Counted from the stretch's first letter, positions 1-7,564 are shown. The stretch: DNA of 12,189 nt from Candidatus Melainabacteria bacterium (GCA_014380105.1 JACMKL010000059.1:1-12189); one strand, 5' to 3'. The notes: a model not told the origin generated them from the letters alone. Made by a program: numbers and translations.

Positions 1-238
1 AATTTCATCGTTTGCACCACTTTTACCTGTCGACAAGCAGAAATCACTTGCTCGCTTTTCACGGGCGGCTTTTCGCCTGGCTGGAGTCAATCAAGGCTTC
101 TCAATCAAGAAGGCTGAAGCCGAGCTTGGCTACACTGAACGTGTTCCGTTCAGTCAGGCAATGCCCAAGACACTTGAATATTTCAAAAAAGAATACAGTG
201 CTGCTTCTAAAGTTCAGAAAGAAGTGGCAGCTCGCTAA
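1..238 (+). CDS. Extended SDR family NAD(P)-dependent oxidoreductase, C-terminal fragment (5' end outside window)
   Basis: The frame beginning at base 2 is open from the left edge to a TAA at 236-238 and encodes about 78 residues. It holds the typical end of an extended short-chain dehydrogenase: a hydrophobic helix, then FSIKKAEAELGY, in which a conserved KAxxELGY block precedes the amphipathic helix FSQAMPKTLEYFKKEY. This block closes the substrate lobe in dihydroflavonol-reductase, 3-beta-HSD and HpnA-like SDRs. The Rossmann fold and YxxxK catalytic motif must lie upstream of the window. The end resembles that of the complete SDR at 1560-2597 (FSSKKAEEELGF), so the two are probably paralogues. 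A 41-base gap leads to the next gene on the same strand, so co-transcription is plausible. The family call is fairly secure; the substrate is unknown. Confidence 0.72.
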   Translation, partial: ISSFAPLLPVDKQKSLARFSRAAFRLAGVNQGFSIKKAEAELGYTERVPFSQAMPKTLEYFKKEYSAASKVQKEVAAR

Positions 239-279
239 TATTATTTTGAATGACCGTCAACTGAAGTTTCGAGGAAGTT

Positions 280-534
280 ATGAGTCCAAAAGAATTTATT
301 ATCGACTATATAGGTAGGCATAAACATCCGGTCAATGCAGTCTTGCATATTGTTGGCGTACCGGCAGCGTTCTATGGCATTTTTCTACTTTTGACAGGGC
401 ATCTCGGAATGGGTATTACACTGACCGTTGCCGGATATTTTCTACAGTATCTTGGTCACAAAGCCCAGGGAAATGAAGTTGGCGAGGTCACCTTGATTAA
501 GCATCTTTTGAAAAAATTACAAACAAGCAAGTAA
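280..534 (+). CDS. Small Mpo1/DUF962-like integral membrane protein
   Basis: This is a complete 84-residue protein. The ATG follows GAGGAAG at 271-277, a good but closely spaced ribosome site. Two hydrophobic segments are visible, near residues 19-39 and 42-58. The signature is HPVNAVLHIVGVP (H16, N19, H23, G26) followed by YLGHKAQGNEVGE (G59, H60, N65, E66). This matches the H-x2-N-x3-H-x2-G and GH-x4-NE pattern of the DUF962/Mpo1 family. Yeast Mpo1 is an Fe(II)-dependent dioxygenase in alpha-oxidation of 2-hydroxy fatty acids, and its conserved histidines are needed for activity. The bacterial copy is shorter than Mpo1 and its reaction is not established. The stop codon abuts the start of the following SDR, suggesting translational coupling and a shared lipid-related role. 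Confidence 0.6.
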   Translation: MSPKEFIIDYIGRHKHPVNAVLHIVGVPAAFYGIFLLLTGHLGMGITLTVAGYFLQYLGHKAQGNEVGEVTLIKHLLKKLQTSK

Positions 535-1551
535 GTGAGTGCAATGACTGAAGCGTTAACACAGACAAATAGATCGATAACAAACTTACAAGGACGTGGA
601 AGCATTCTTGTCGATGGTGCAACTGGCTTTTTGGGAAGTCACTTGGTTGCTTCTCTGCTCTCAAATGGTGCGGATGTTCGCTGTCTCGTTCATTCCGGTG
701 CAAAGAAAGAGGACATCGATGTACTGGAAAAGTTGGGTGCCAAAATCAGTCAGGGCAATTTGTCTGACGACTCATCGCAAGTAAATGATGCATTTAGGAA
801 TGTCAAAGTTGCAGTTCACTTAATTGGTAGTATCGCTCCGCGTAAGGGTTTAAGCCATGAAGACTTACATGTTGGAATGACCCGATCGTTTATTGCAAAA
901 GCTAAAGCCGCGGGTGTTGAAAGTATTGTTATGGTGACAGCTCTTGGAACTCGCGAAGATGCACCTAGCTCCTATCACTCAACCAAATATCTTGCTGAAA
1001 AGTGTTTGCGTGAAAGTGGCATATCATCGGTCATTCTCAGACCATCCCTGTTAGTTGGACGTCAGATCGGGCGTCGCGATAGTAAACTGGTCCAACGCCT
1101 TCTCACCGTAATTGCTACTAAAAAAGCTATTCCGCTGGTCAATGGTGGCATTAACAAACTGCAACCATTGTTTATCGGAGATATGGCTGAAGCGGCAGTT
1201 GCCTGTATTGATAAACTCACCGATGCTCAATATCGTGATAGCTTTTCGAAACAAGAACCGATTGAATTAGGAGGCGATGAAGTATTGCCGATGCACGATT
1301 TCGTCGGTAAATTGATGAGCATCGTTCACACTCAAAAATCAATTATCAAACTGCCATATCCAGTCGCCATGGCGATTGCATCGGTTGCAGAAGTGTTGCA
1401 GGATGTGCCTGTACTGTCTAAAGATCAAGTCAAATTGTCAATGCGCGATAATGTTTGCTCCGCCAACAAAATTGAAGAGTTGCTGGGTCGTAAACCAACA
1501 TCATTGAATGCCGCTCTGGCAGCTTATTCTTCATCTGCAAAAGGCGGTTAA
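535..1551 (+). CDS. NDUFA9-like atypical SDR, NAD(P)-binding protein
   Basis: A 338-residue protein with a Rossmann fold at the N-terminus: ILVDGATGFLGSH gives GxxGxxG at G28, G31 and G34. The YxxxK pair is Y147 and K151 (YHSTKYLAE). LRPSLLVGR and the later FIGDMAEAAVACID block are typical of the NDUFA9-like/atypical SDR branch, whose members bind NADPH and include complex I accessory subunits and bacterial quinone- or lipid-associated reductases. The first possible start is GTG at 535, directly after the previous TAA. An in-frame ATG at 544 would remove three residues; neither has a strong ribosome site, so the start may rely on coupling to the upstream gene. The first 20 residues are polar and precede the fold. 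Family confident; substrate unknown. Confidence 0.8.
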   Translation: MSAMTEALTQTNRSITNLQGRGSILVDGATGFLGSHLVASLLSNGADVRCLVHSGAKKEDIDVLEKLGAKISQGNLSDDSSQVNDAFRNVKVAVHLIGSIAPRKGLSHEDLHVGMTRSFIAKAKAAGVESIVMVTALGTREDAPSSYHSTKYLAEKCLRESGISSVILRPSLLVGRQIGRRDSKLVQRLLTVIATKKAIPLVNGGINKLQPLFIGDMAEAAVACIDKLTDAQYRDSFSKQEPIELGGDEVLPMHDFVGKLMSIVHTQKSIIKLPYPVAMAIASVAEVLQDVPVLSKDQVKLSMRDNVCSANKIEELLGRKPTSLNAALAAYSSSAKGG

Positions 1552-1559
1552 AGGTATCA

Positions 1560-2597
1560 ATGGAATCTCCAAAGCCCCTAAAAATCTTAGTCACTGGTGC
1601 CAGTGGATTTATTGGCTCACATCTTGTTCCTCGACTGGTTGAAGCCGGACATGAAGTGCGCACGATGGGCCGGAGCAGCTCTACTCACAAACCGTTTCAA
1701 AACCTGCCGCTCGAACACAAACGTGGCGACGTTACTAATCCGGAGCATGTGATAGATGCAGTCAAGGGTTGTGATGTTGTCTATCATCTCGCTGGTTTAG
1801 TTTCCTACAAAAAACGTGATCAACAACGGCAATATGCAGTCAATGTGCTTGGCACGAGAAATGTCATGGAAGCTGCGCTCAAAGAAAAAGTGAAGCGAGT
1901 CATCCATACAAGTTCTGTTGCCGCAATGGGAATACCAGAAGGTCCAGAATGGGGCGATGAAAGTTTTGAGTACAACCTATATGGCCTGGGGCTTTCGTAC
2001 TGCGATACAAAGCATGAAGCAGAACTCGAGGCCATGAATTTCTATAGAGCAGGTTTGCCTGTCCTGATGCTCAATCCCGGTATCATATTTGGTGAAGGTG
2101 ACTCTCACCCCCACCATCATGTGATTTTTGGTGCCATGGCCAAAGGCTGGATGGTTGGAGTGCCCCCAGGCGGGGTTCCTTTTTCAGACATCAATGATGT
2201 TGTAAATGCTCATGTGAATGCCCTTACGCAAGGTCACATCGGCGAGCGCTATGTTCTGGTCAGTGCAAATTTGACTATGAAAGAAGCAGCCACAATTTTT
2301 TCAAAAGAGTTTGGCACGCGGGCTCCCATGATTGAATTGCCCGGCTCATTTCTTGTTGGTCTCGGCACTTTCATTGAAAATACTTTTCCACTGATTGGTC
2401 TCACTCCTGCGCTCTCGCGGCAAGTGGCCTGGCTCAGTCAGCACAAAATTTTCTTCTCCTCTAAGAAAGCGGAAGAAGAATTGGGATTTGTTGCAACACC
2501 ATTTGCAGAAACAATCAAGCGTACAGCGCCGTACTATCTCGGCAAAAAAGTTCCGCCTTCCAACAAAAAGAAAGTCGGCACCTCAGTCGGCGCTTAG
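1560..2597 (+). CDS. Extended SDR, HpnA/dihydroflavonol-4-reductase-like NAD(P)-dependent epimerase/reductase
   Basis: A full-length 345-residue extended SDR. The cofactor loop is LVTGASGFIGSH (G13, G16, G19), followed by HLAG at 76-79, the TSS strand at 117-119, and the catalytic pair Y147/K151 in SYCDTKHEAE. NPGIIFGEGD and the C-terminal KKAEEELGF block place it with dihydroflavonol reductases, 3-beta-hydroxysteroid dehydrogenases and the hopanoid-associated epimerase HpnA. Length is usual for that group apart from a basic tail of about 15 residues rich in lysine. The ATG follows AAAGG at 1550-1554, which overlaps the stop of the preceding SDR; the intergenic gap is only 8 bases. The gene ends one base before the stop of the convergent TPR gene. 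A role in isoprenoid, hopanoid or lipid-sugar metabolism is inference; no other hopanoid genes are in view. Confidence 0.82.
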   Translation: MESPKPLKILVTGASGFIGSHLVPRLVEAGHEVRTMGRSSSTHKPFQNLPLEHKRGDVTNPEHVIDAVKGCDVVYHLAGLVSYKKRDQQRQYAVNVLGTRNVMEAALKEKVKRVIHTSSVAAMGIPEGPEWGDESFEYNLYGLGLSYCDTKHEAELEAMNFYRAGLPVLMLNPGIIFGEGDSHPHHHVIFGAMAKGWMVGVPPGGVPFSDINDVVNAHVNALTQGHIGERYVLVSANLTMKEAATIFSKEFGTRAPMIELPGSFLVGLGTFIENTFPLIGLTPALSRQVAWLSQHKIFFSSKKAEEELGFVATPFAETIKRTAPYYLGKKVPPSNKKKVGTSVGA

Positions 2598-2598
2598 T

Positions 2599-3468
2599 TT
2601 ATTTGTAGACTCGATTAGCTGGTGATTGTCCGGAGCGATTGTCTACAGGTGGTGTTACTGCTGGTGTCTCGTCTGTCGTTTGTTCTGCCGCTTGTTCAGT
2701 TGTTTTTTCAATCGTTTTTTCAACGGGCTTGGTCTGAGTTTGCGTGCGAGTCTGAGTTCTAGTCACGGTGCGCTGCACTGGAACCTGAACAGGTGCTGCT
2801 GCCGGAGCCGTTTGTACAACGGTGCCATTGGCTTGATCTTGAGCATTCACTGAGTCTTGAACGCGGTGCAGAGCCAATTTTTGTTCATTTACGCTCTGAT
2901 AAAGAATTCGATAGTACTTAGTGAGCATTTCGGATTTCGCATTACGATATCCAGTCAAACATTCATTGAAAGCTTCCTGGTATTTTCCTGTTGATGAGAG
3001 AGTCTTGATTAAGCTTGCTCTGGCAGGGTCGTAGTTTGGATTTGTTCTCAAAACTGCGCGGTAATAGTTTTCGGCTTCTGTAAGCTTGCCTACTTTTGAG
3101 TAAGCTTCGCCCAGAGTGTAATTGTCGAAAGCTGTTGCCTTCGTCATTCTGGAAATAGTCAGGAGTTGGAAAATAGCATCCTGCGAAGCGCCTTTGCGCA
3201 TTAAGGCGAAAGCTAAGTAGCGTCGAGCAGATACACTGTCCGGGTCTAGTCTAACTGCGTCAGCCATCGTCTTGACAGCATCGTCATACTTCCCTCTGCG
3301 GAGTTCTTCATAGCCTTTCTGCAGCAGTTTTGGCATGAGCGGATTGACTGGTCTGGCTTGGCGAGCAGCCGTGCTTGCTGGAGTGACGGCTTGAGCTCCA
3401 CTGAAGGAGATGCCGGAAGCTACGATTATCGCCGCAAAGGTAAACATCGCTGTCTTTCTGCCTGACAT
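2599..3468 (-). CDS. Secreted TPR-repeat protein with Thr/Gln/Glu-rich C-terminal tail
   Basis: The open frame extends upstream to 3543, but the ATG at 3468 is preferred. It sits eight bases after a GAGGAG ribosome site and begins a clear Sec signal peptide: basic start, hydrophobic core near residues 8-20, and a likely cut after AQA at 25-27. The longer version would bury this signal. The mature 262-residue protein has four TPR-like helix pairs at about residues 47-182 (LLQKGYEELRRGKYDDAVKT and LGEAYSKVGKLTEAENYYRA are the clearest). After about residue 210 comes a low-complexity tail rich in T, Q, E, K and P, probably disordered. It is likely a periplasmic or exported protein-interaction scaffold; its partner is unknown. 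The TPR block is paralogous to the protein at 7584-8246. No lipobox cysteine is seen. Confidence 0.75.
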   Translation of the reverse strand: MSGRKTAMFTFAAIIVASGISFSGAQAVTPASTAARQARPVNPLMPKLLQKGYEELRRGKYDDAVKTMADAVRLDPDSVSARRYLAFALMRKGASQDAIFQLLTISRMTKATAFDNYTLGEAYSKVGKLTEAENYYRAVLRTNPNYDPARASLIKTLSSTGKYQEAFNECLTGYRNAKSEMLTKYYRILYQSVNEQKLALHRVQDSVNAQDQANGTVVQTAPAAAPVQVPVQRTVTRTQTRTQTQTKPVEKTIEKTTEQAAEQTTDETPAVTPPVDNRSGQSPANRVYK

Positions 3469-3476
3469 CAAAACCA

Positions 3477-3482
3477 CTCCTC
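3477..3482 (-). promoter_or_regulatory. Ribosome binding site GAGGAG that fixes the TPR gene start
   Basis: Reading the - strand, GAGGAG is followed by eight bases and then the ATG at 3468-3466. The longer reading frame from 3543 has no comparable site, so this element decides the start. The same AGGAGTG core and eight-base spacing precede the paralogous TPR gene at 8246. Confidence 0.7.
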
Positions 3483-3585
3483 GGTGACTTAGTAAAAAGG
3501 ACGCGTAAACGCTCCTTGCCAAATAGTAACACCATGAAAACACTGTGATTCCGTTTTTGAAGAATCAATTGCCAGAAAAGCCTGA

Positions 3586-4638
3586 TCAGGTGCCTGCCTT
3601 CCGACTCCACATGAAACTATCAACTAAATAGTGATGTGCCGATATTGACGACAGGCAGCTGGCGCTAAATTGAGCCCAGAGCAGATTCGGGAGTGTGAAA
3701 ACGTAATCCTGGCAAGTCAATCCGATAAAAAATAGGACGCCGATAAACAAAAGGAATGCCAGACCGTGAGGAGCTATGTCCAGCAATCGTTTAACTACAT
3801 AGGTCGGCGTGGATTTCTGCTTTTCTTCAAGCAAGAAAATCATGCCAATGTACTGCATGGCGTGGAAAATCGTAATCACGATAAAACCACGCATATAGAA
3901 TTCGCGTGAAATGAAACCGAACCAGTGAATGACGTAATAGACAACCAGGCAAAGGATTCCAGTGGCGTCGTATTCTTCTCTGGAATTTCTATATTTCAGA
4001 ATTTCGCCATAAAGTCCCATACAGAGCCCCACTCCAGCTGCCACCCAGCAGATATTCATAATTGGGTCGGGGATATTGAGCGGAATTATAAATGGAGATG
4101 CTTTGCCGTTCCAAACTGTATAAAGCAGGTCCCAGCGACCAAGGGTGAACAGTGGAATTGCCAGGTGATAGGACCAAAAGACTAATTTTCGACTGCGCTC
4201 AGTCTCTTCCGCTGAGCGACCAAGATACCGGCTCACACCATATACCTGACGCAGGTAGTGGTAAGACTGCCAGACGTTGACCAGGGTGAAAACTTCGACG
4301 AAAAAACCTTTGGCTGTGGCGAAAATTAAAAATGCCAGAACCATCATATACGCGGGCCAACCGAGCCACCAATTGACTTTGCCTTCACCGATTTTTCGGG
4401 TAAGACGCGCATAGGTCGCAGTTGTATGCGGCATACTGATAATCAAGTTTGCCCAATATGCCCAGGGTATGGGTTGTTGCGCCCCTGCTGCCGTTTCACC
4501 TAATGCAAGAATGAGCGGCAAATACAGCGGCAGTCCACCAAGCACCACGAAAAAAATATCAAAATAAGTATTGGTACCAAAGCTGACTTTTTTCCACGTC
4601 AAAGGTCTTGCGATAGGATTTGGTGCCGCACTATCCAT
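3586..4638 (-). CDS. Histidine-rich polytopic membrane protein of unknown function
   Basis: A 350-residue protein with about eight hydrophobic segments (near 27-47, 60-70, 96-118, 153-167, 193-212, 226-243, 251-270 and 288-308). Conserved-looking polar motifs sit at membrane edges: MPHTTATYARL (H71), WQSYHYLRQVYG (H127), SYH (H158), IHWF (H238), FHAMQYIG (H259), and AHHYLVDSFMW at the end (H335, H336, D340). Histidines spread over several helices with a final HHxxxD motif are typical of membrane metal enzymes. The Brp/Blh carotenoid-cleaving dioxygenases show a similar layout, but I cannot show homology. The ATG follows AAGGGG at 4644-4649 with five-base spacing, so the start is good. The gene is divergent from the HTTM operon, and the secreted TPR gene lies 117 bases downstream on the same strand. 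I do not recognise it as a named gene; being a real membrane protein is near certain. Confidence 0.8.
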   Translation of the reverse strand: MDSAAPNPIARPLTWKKVSFGTNTYFDIFFVVLGGLPLYLPLILALGETAAGAQQPIPWAYWANLIISMPHTTATYARLTRKIGEGKVNWWLGWPAYMMVLAFLIFATAKGFFVEVFTLVNVWQSYHYLRQVYGVSRYLGRSAEETERSRKLVFWSYHLAIPLFTLGRWDLLYTVWNGKASPFIIPLNIPDPIMNICWVAAGVGLCMGLYGEILKYRNSREEYDATGILCLVVYYVIHWFGFISREFYMRGFIVITIFHAMQYIGMIFLLEEKQKSTPTYVVKRLLDIAPHGLAFLLFIGVLFFIGLTCQDYVFTLPNLLWAQFSASCLSSISAHHYLVDSFMWSRKAGT

Positions 4639-4893
4639 AAACGCCCCTTGTAAATCGCCGAAAAGACCGCATTAGTAACTTAATACAGGCAAATTCTATA
4701 CCACATTGATTCTGCTTTGAATCCTCTAGTTGCCCTCTGGCAATGGCTCCCTAACTGTTTCGAAAGCCCGGGAATTTGGTCGATTCTCCAATTTTTGTTC
4801 TTACTTTAGTGTCGGCTGTCGATAAATTGCTTCAGGCTGTTAGATTTAAGGCAGCTTGTGCATGAGCTGAAATGAAAACCTTAACTGGGCGAT
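4639..4893. other. Divergent intergenic region between the His-rich membrane gene and the HTTM operon
   Basis: This 255-base spacer must carry the 5' regions of both flanking units. I see a plausible promoter for the - strand gene and one short hairpin, TTGCC-ctct-GGCAA at 4730-4743, which could be an operator half-site pair or chance. On the + strand TTGTTC at 4795-4800 and GATAAA at 4821-4826 have too wide a spacing (20 bases) to call a promoter. No small open frame with a convincing ribosome site is visible. Confidence 0.5.
4693..4721 (-). promoter_or_regulatory. Candidate sigma-70-type promoter for the His-rich membrane protein gene
   Basis: On the - strand, TTCAAA (4721-4716) and TAGAAT (4698-4693) match the -35 and -10 consensus at four and five of six positions, with the ideal 17-base spacing. 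The start codon lies about 55 bases downstream with a good ribosome site between. Matches of this quality arise by chance in AT-rich spacers, so this is tentative. Confidence 0.3.
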
Positions 4894-5511
4894 GTGGCAG
4901 TGACCGAAAATTTGAATAAAGCTGAATCTTCTCTGAGCGAGCTCCCTAAAGAGCCAATGCCCACTGGCATGCAGTCAGTCACGTCTGGATATCGACTAGC
5001 GGTATATCTCTTTATCATCACTTACTTCTCGATCGCCGTAATCAGCCTCCTGCCTGCCTTTGCTTATCAAATCCGTTTGGCAAATGGGATAGCCTGGCTC
5101 AGTCACCCATTTAATCTGGTGCAAAACTGGAAATTGTTTTGTCCAGATGTGCGGTCGATAAATTTCTATTCGCAAGCAGTTATTCAATTCCAGGATGGCA
5201 CTCTCAAATATTATGAATATCCGCGTTTGAATCAAATGCCTATGTTCGAGAGTTATCGTCGTCAGAAGTTGTGCAAAATTTTCCAGGATTGTATGCCCTG
5301 GCCTGACTTCGCATTATTTTGGCCAGATGCTGCACGCCAGATTGCACGCGCAAATCTTGACCCACTCAATCAGCCGGTCATGATTTCATTTTCCTATAAC
5401 TGGGCCAAAGTACCTGATGCTGCTCATTATGCAAAGCAAAATGAATTGCCTGAACCACGAGACAACCATACTTTCTTTGTGTATCAAGTCAAGCCGGAGG
5501 ATTTAAAGTGA
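4894..5511 (+). CDS. One-TM membrane protein partnering the HTTM protein (SdpA-like arrangement)
   Basis: A 205-residue protein with a polar N-terminus of about 33 residues, one strong transmembrane helix at about 34-56, then a roughly 150-residue domain that is probably extracytoplasmic. The best motif is NWKLFCPDVR at 78-87, just after the helix, followed by a strand-rich section (QAVIQFQDGTLKYYEY) and YRRQKLCKIFQDC. Its three cysteines are C83, C127 and C133. An NW-x-LF-x-P motif after one TM helix, encoded directly before an HTTM gene, recalls SdpA-type proteins and other HTTM partner proteins; this is inference. The start is GTG at 4894, with a second in-frame GTG at 4900; neither has a clear ribosome site. 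The stop overlaps the next start as GTGA, indicating translational coupling. Confidence 0.72.
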   Translation: MAVTENLNKAESSLSELPKEPMPTGMQSVTSGYRLAVYLFIITYFSIAVISLLPAFAYQIRLANGIAWLSHPFNLVQNWKLFCPDVRSINFYSQAVIQFQDGTLKYYEYPRLNQMPMFESYRRQKLCKIFQDCMPWPDFALFWPDAARQIARANLDPLNQPVMISFSYNWAKVPDAAHYAKQNELPEPRDNHTFFVYQVKPEDLK

Positions 5512-6842
5512 ATCTTCCGCGAGCGCTTGTCGAGCCAATCTCCAAGATAGATAATTTTTTCTTTGCGCCATATTCGCCATACCCGCTTGCATTGTTTCGC
5601 ATCTTGCTTGGGCTACTGATGCTAGACACAGTCATAGAACATTTGACTGATGACATATTTTTGTACTATGGACCGAATGCTGTCGTGCCACTAAACTCGA
5701 TGGCATGCCGGTGGTGGCAATTTAATCCGGTGTTTGATCTGATTGCCCTTTTCCCTTATACGAACGCCACTTATGTTGTCTTTTTCGGCTGTTTTATTTT
5801 TGCGTGCCTATTGGTTGTTCTGGGCGTATTTACTCGCTTTACAGTGCCGATTGCTTACTTGATGTTGTTGTCCCTACATAAAGAATGTCCATTTAATTTG
5901 AATGGCGGCGATTCTATGATGTTGCTCTCAATGCTGATTCTTTGTTTTGGTCGCTCTGGGGATGCTTTGTCTTTTGATAGTTTGATGAAGAGCCTCAAGA
6001 AAGACTGGCGCGTTGTTGGATTTGTACCGCCTGTTCAGCCCATTTGGGTTGTTCGGATGTTGCAGATGCAATTGACACTTGCTTATCTCGACACGTTTCT
6101 GTGGAAGGCATCAGGGACGAAATGGCTTGATGGAACCGCTGTTTATTATGCAACCAGAATGCAAGACTTCATGCGCTTTCCGCTGCCATTTTTTATGGAC
6201 AATTTGATATTTCTGAGTCTTTTGACATGGGGAACACTAATAATTGAAGCCTGGATGTTCTCGTTGATCTGGTTTCGAAAAACGAGATACACGGTGCTTG
6301 CACTCGCTTTGATGATGCACTTCGGAATTGATCTGTTTATCAATTTGCCAGTTTTTGAATGGGTATTTATGTCGATGTTCATTCTGTTTGTTTATCCTGA
6401 TGATCTTTCCAAAGTCGCGTCCTGGATCAGGCAGAAAGTGACAATTAAATTCGGTCCGGCATCTGTCCTTGCTTTTGATGGAAAATGTATTTTATGTGTG
6501 CGTGGTGTCGGATTTTTGCATCGCTTAGATTTATTTCGCCGTATCGAATTGATTGATTTTACTGATCACAATAACCATGATCGCCTGATTGAGTTTGATT
6601 TTGCTCGTGCCCAAACCGAGATGCTGTTTTCTACAAAAAACGGCTGGATAGGTGGATTCCGTGCCTTTCGCGAAGTGGTAAAACGACTGCCTCTGCTCTG
6701 GATTGTTTTGCCATTGATGTACTTTCCAGGCATGACAAATATTGGAGACGCCCTCTATAAAAAGGTCGCGGCTAATCGCTATCTATTGTTTGGTCGATGT
6801 GACGATGGCTACTGTGAAATACATAAAGGAGGCGCTGCCTGA
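5508..6842 (+). CDS. HTTM-domain (vitamin K-dependent carboxylase-like) membrane protein fused to a DCC thiol-disulfide oxidoreductase domain
   Basis: A 444-residue protein with two parts. Residues about 20-300 form a multi-pass HTTM domain: ALFRILLGLLMLDTVIEH, a YYGPNAVVP loop, LNGGDSMMLLSMLILCFG, and FLWKASGTKWLDGTAVYY with K200, W206 and D208-G209. This last segment corresponds to the region of vitamin K-dependent gamma-carboxylase that carries its catalytic lysine; whether K200 acts likewise is unknown. Residues about 320-410 form a DCC/DUF393 domain: LAFDGKCILCVRGVGFLHRLD, with D324, C327 and C330 giving the DxxCxxC motif. The C-terminus adds CDDGYC. The GTG start overlaps the previous stop and follows GGAGG at 5496-5500 with seven-base spacing. 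HTTM proteins include SdpB of the Bacillus sporulation-delaying toxin operon. A role in redox-dependent maturation or export of a peptide is inference. Confidence 0.85.
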   Translation: MNLPRALVEPISKIDNFFFAPYSPYPLALFRILLGLLMLDTVIEHLTDDIFLYYGPNAVVPLNSMACRWWQFNPVFDLIALFPYTNATYVVFFGCFIFACLLVVLGVFTRFTVPIAYLMLLSLHKECPFNLNGGDSMMLLSMLILCFGRSGDALSFDSLMKSLKKDWRVVGFVPPVQPIWVVRMLQMQLTLAYLDTFLWKASGTKWLDGTAVYYATRMQDFMRFPLPFFMDNLIFLSLLTWGTLIIEAWMFSLIWFRKTRYTVLALALMMHFGIDLFINLPVFEWVFMSMFILFVYPDDLSKVASWIRQKVTIKFGPASVLAFDGKCILCVRGVGFLHRLDLFRRIELIDFTDHNNHDRLIEFDFARAQTEMLFSTKNGWIGGFRAFREVVKRLPLLWIVLPLMYFPGMTNIGDALYKKVAANRYLLFGRCDDGYCEIHKGGAA

Positions 6843-6844
6843 CG

Positions 6845-7564
6845 ATGGTTAGATTGGCTTTCTTTCTTGTTCTAATAACAGTGGTAATGATGGCAATTTT
6901 GCCTCGTCGCATGTCCACTCTTACAGATTTTGGACAGCCATACGCCGCCCTACAGCAAGAGAATTATTTCCGAGAATTGAAGGAAGTAAATCGATTGAAG
7001 GTGGCCGCACCTGGACACCCTGACCTCTATAAAGCAATGCTGACTTTCGGAAATACACTCTGGTCTTTGAAGCGGTATGCAGAAGCCGATCAGCAGTTTT
7101 CGGGGGTCTGGGAGGCGCGCGTCAAATCGAACGAGGCATATGATCAACTCTTTGTGGATGCCTGCATAAACCTCGGCGGAGTGCGTCGTGATTCTGCTGC
7201 ATTTGAAAATGCTGTTGCTTGTTATAAAACCGTCCTTGAGTACGACACGAAAAGATTGCCACCAAATGATGCACGTCTCGTGCGCGATCGGACGAATTTA
7301 GGAGTTGTGCTTTATTTACAAGGTAAATCCGAAGGTAATAAGGTCAAGCGCGATGCGTTGTTCGCTGAATCTATGCAGCATCTCAAAAGTGCAATCACTT
7401 TGCAGCACACATTAGTGCCAGCCGGTTCCGTTCGCGAAGGCAATATTGGTCAATCGCTTGCGTATGTCTATAAGAGTATGGACGACAAAGATTCGTATAA
7501 CAGAGAGCTCAACGCAGCAAGAATTATGCAATCCCTACAGAAGCGAAGCACAAAAGAGCCGTAG
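6845..7564 (+). CDS. Membrane-anchored TPR-like protein, third gene of the HTTM operon
   Basis: A 239-residue protein starting with ATG two bases after the HTTM-DCC stop. AAAGGAGG at 6825-6832 lies 12 bases upstream, a strong but slightly distant ribosome site. Residues 4-19 form a single hydrophobic helix followed by PRRMS, so this may be a signal anchor instead of a cleaved signal. The rest is helical with TPR-like pairs: YKAMLTFGNTLWSLKRYAEADQQF near 60-83, INLGGVRRDSAAFENAVACY near 108-127, and RTNLGVVLYLQGKS near 150-163. The last has the longer spacing of kinesin-light-chain-type TPRs. It probably acts as a scaffold for the HTTM complex on the outer face of the membrane. It is not obviously paralogous to the two secreted TPR proteins. 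No toxin-like or cysteine-rich precursor features are present. Confidence 0.72.
   Translation: MVRLAFFLVLITVVMMAILPRRMSTLTDFGQPYAALQQENYFRELKEVNRLKVAAPGHPDLYKAMLTFGNTLWSLKRYAEADQQFSGVWEARVKSNEAYDQLFVDACINLGGVRRDSAAFENAVACYKTVLEYDTKRLPPNDARLVRDRTNLGVVLYLQGKSEGNKVKRDALFAESMQHLKSAITLQHTLVPAGSVREGNIGQSLAYVYKSMDDKDSYNRELNAARIMQSLQKRSTKEP

Noticed and set aside
12..317. 101-codon open frame at the left edge on the + strand
   Set aside because: It overlaps the SDR C-terminus in another frame and runs into the start of the Mpo1-like gene; its product is basic, low in recognisable structure and has no ribosome site.
3469..3543. Extended N-terminus of the first TPR gene, starting at 3543
   Set aside because: It would bury a clear signal peptide and lacks a ribosome site; the ATG at 3468 has GAGGAG at ideal spacing.
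6845..7564. Idea that the third operon gene is an SdpC-type toxin precursor
   Set aside because: It is a helical TPR-like protein without a paired-cysteine hydrophobic peptide segment at its C-terminus.
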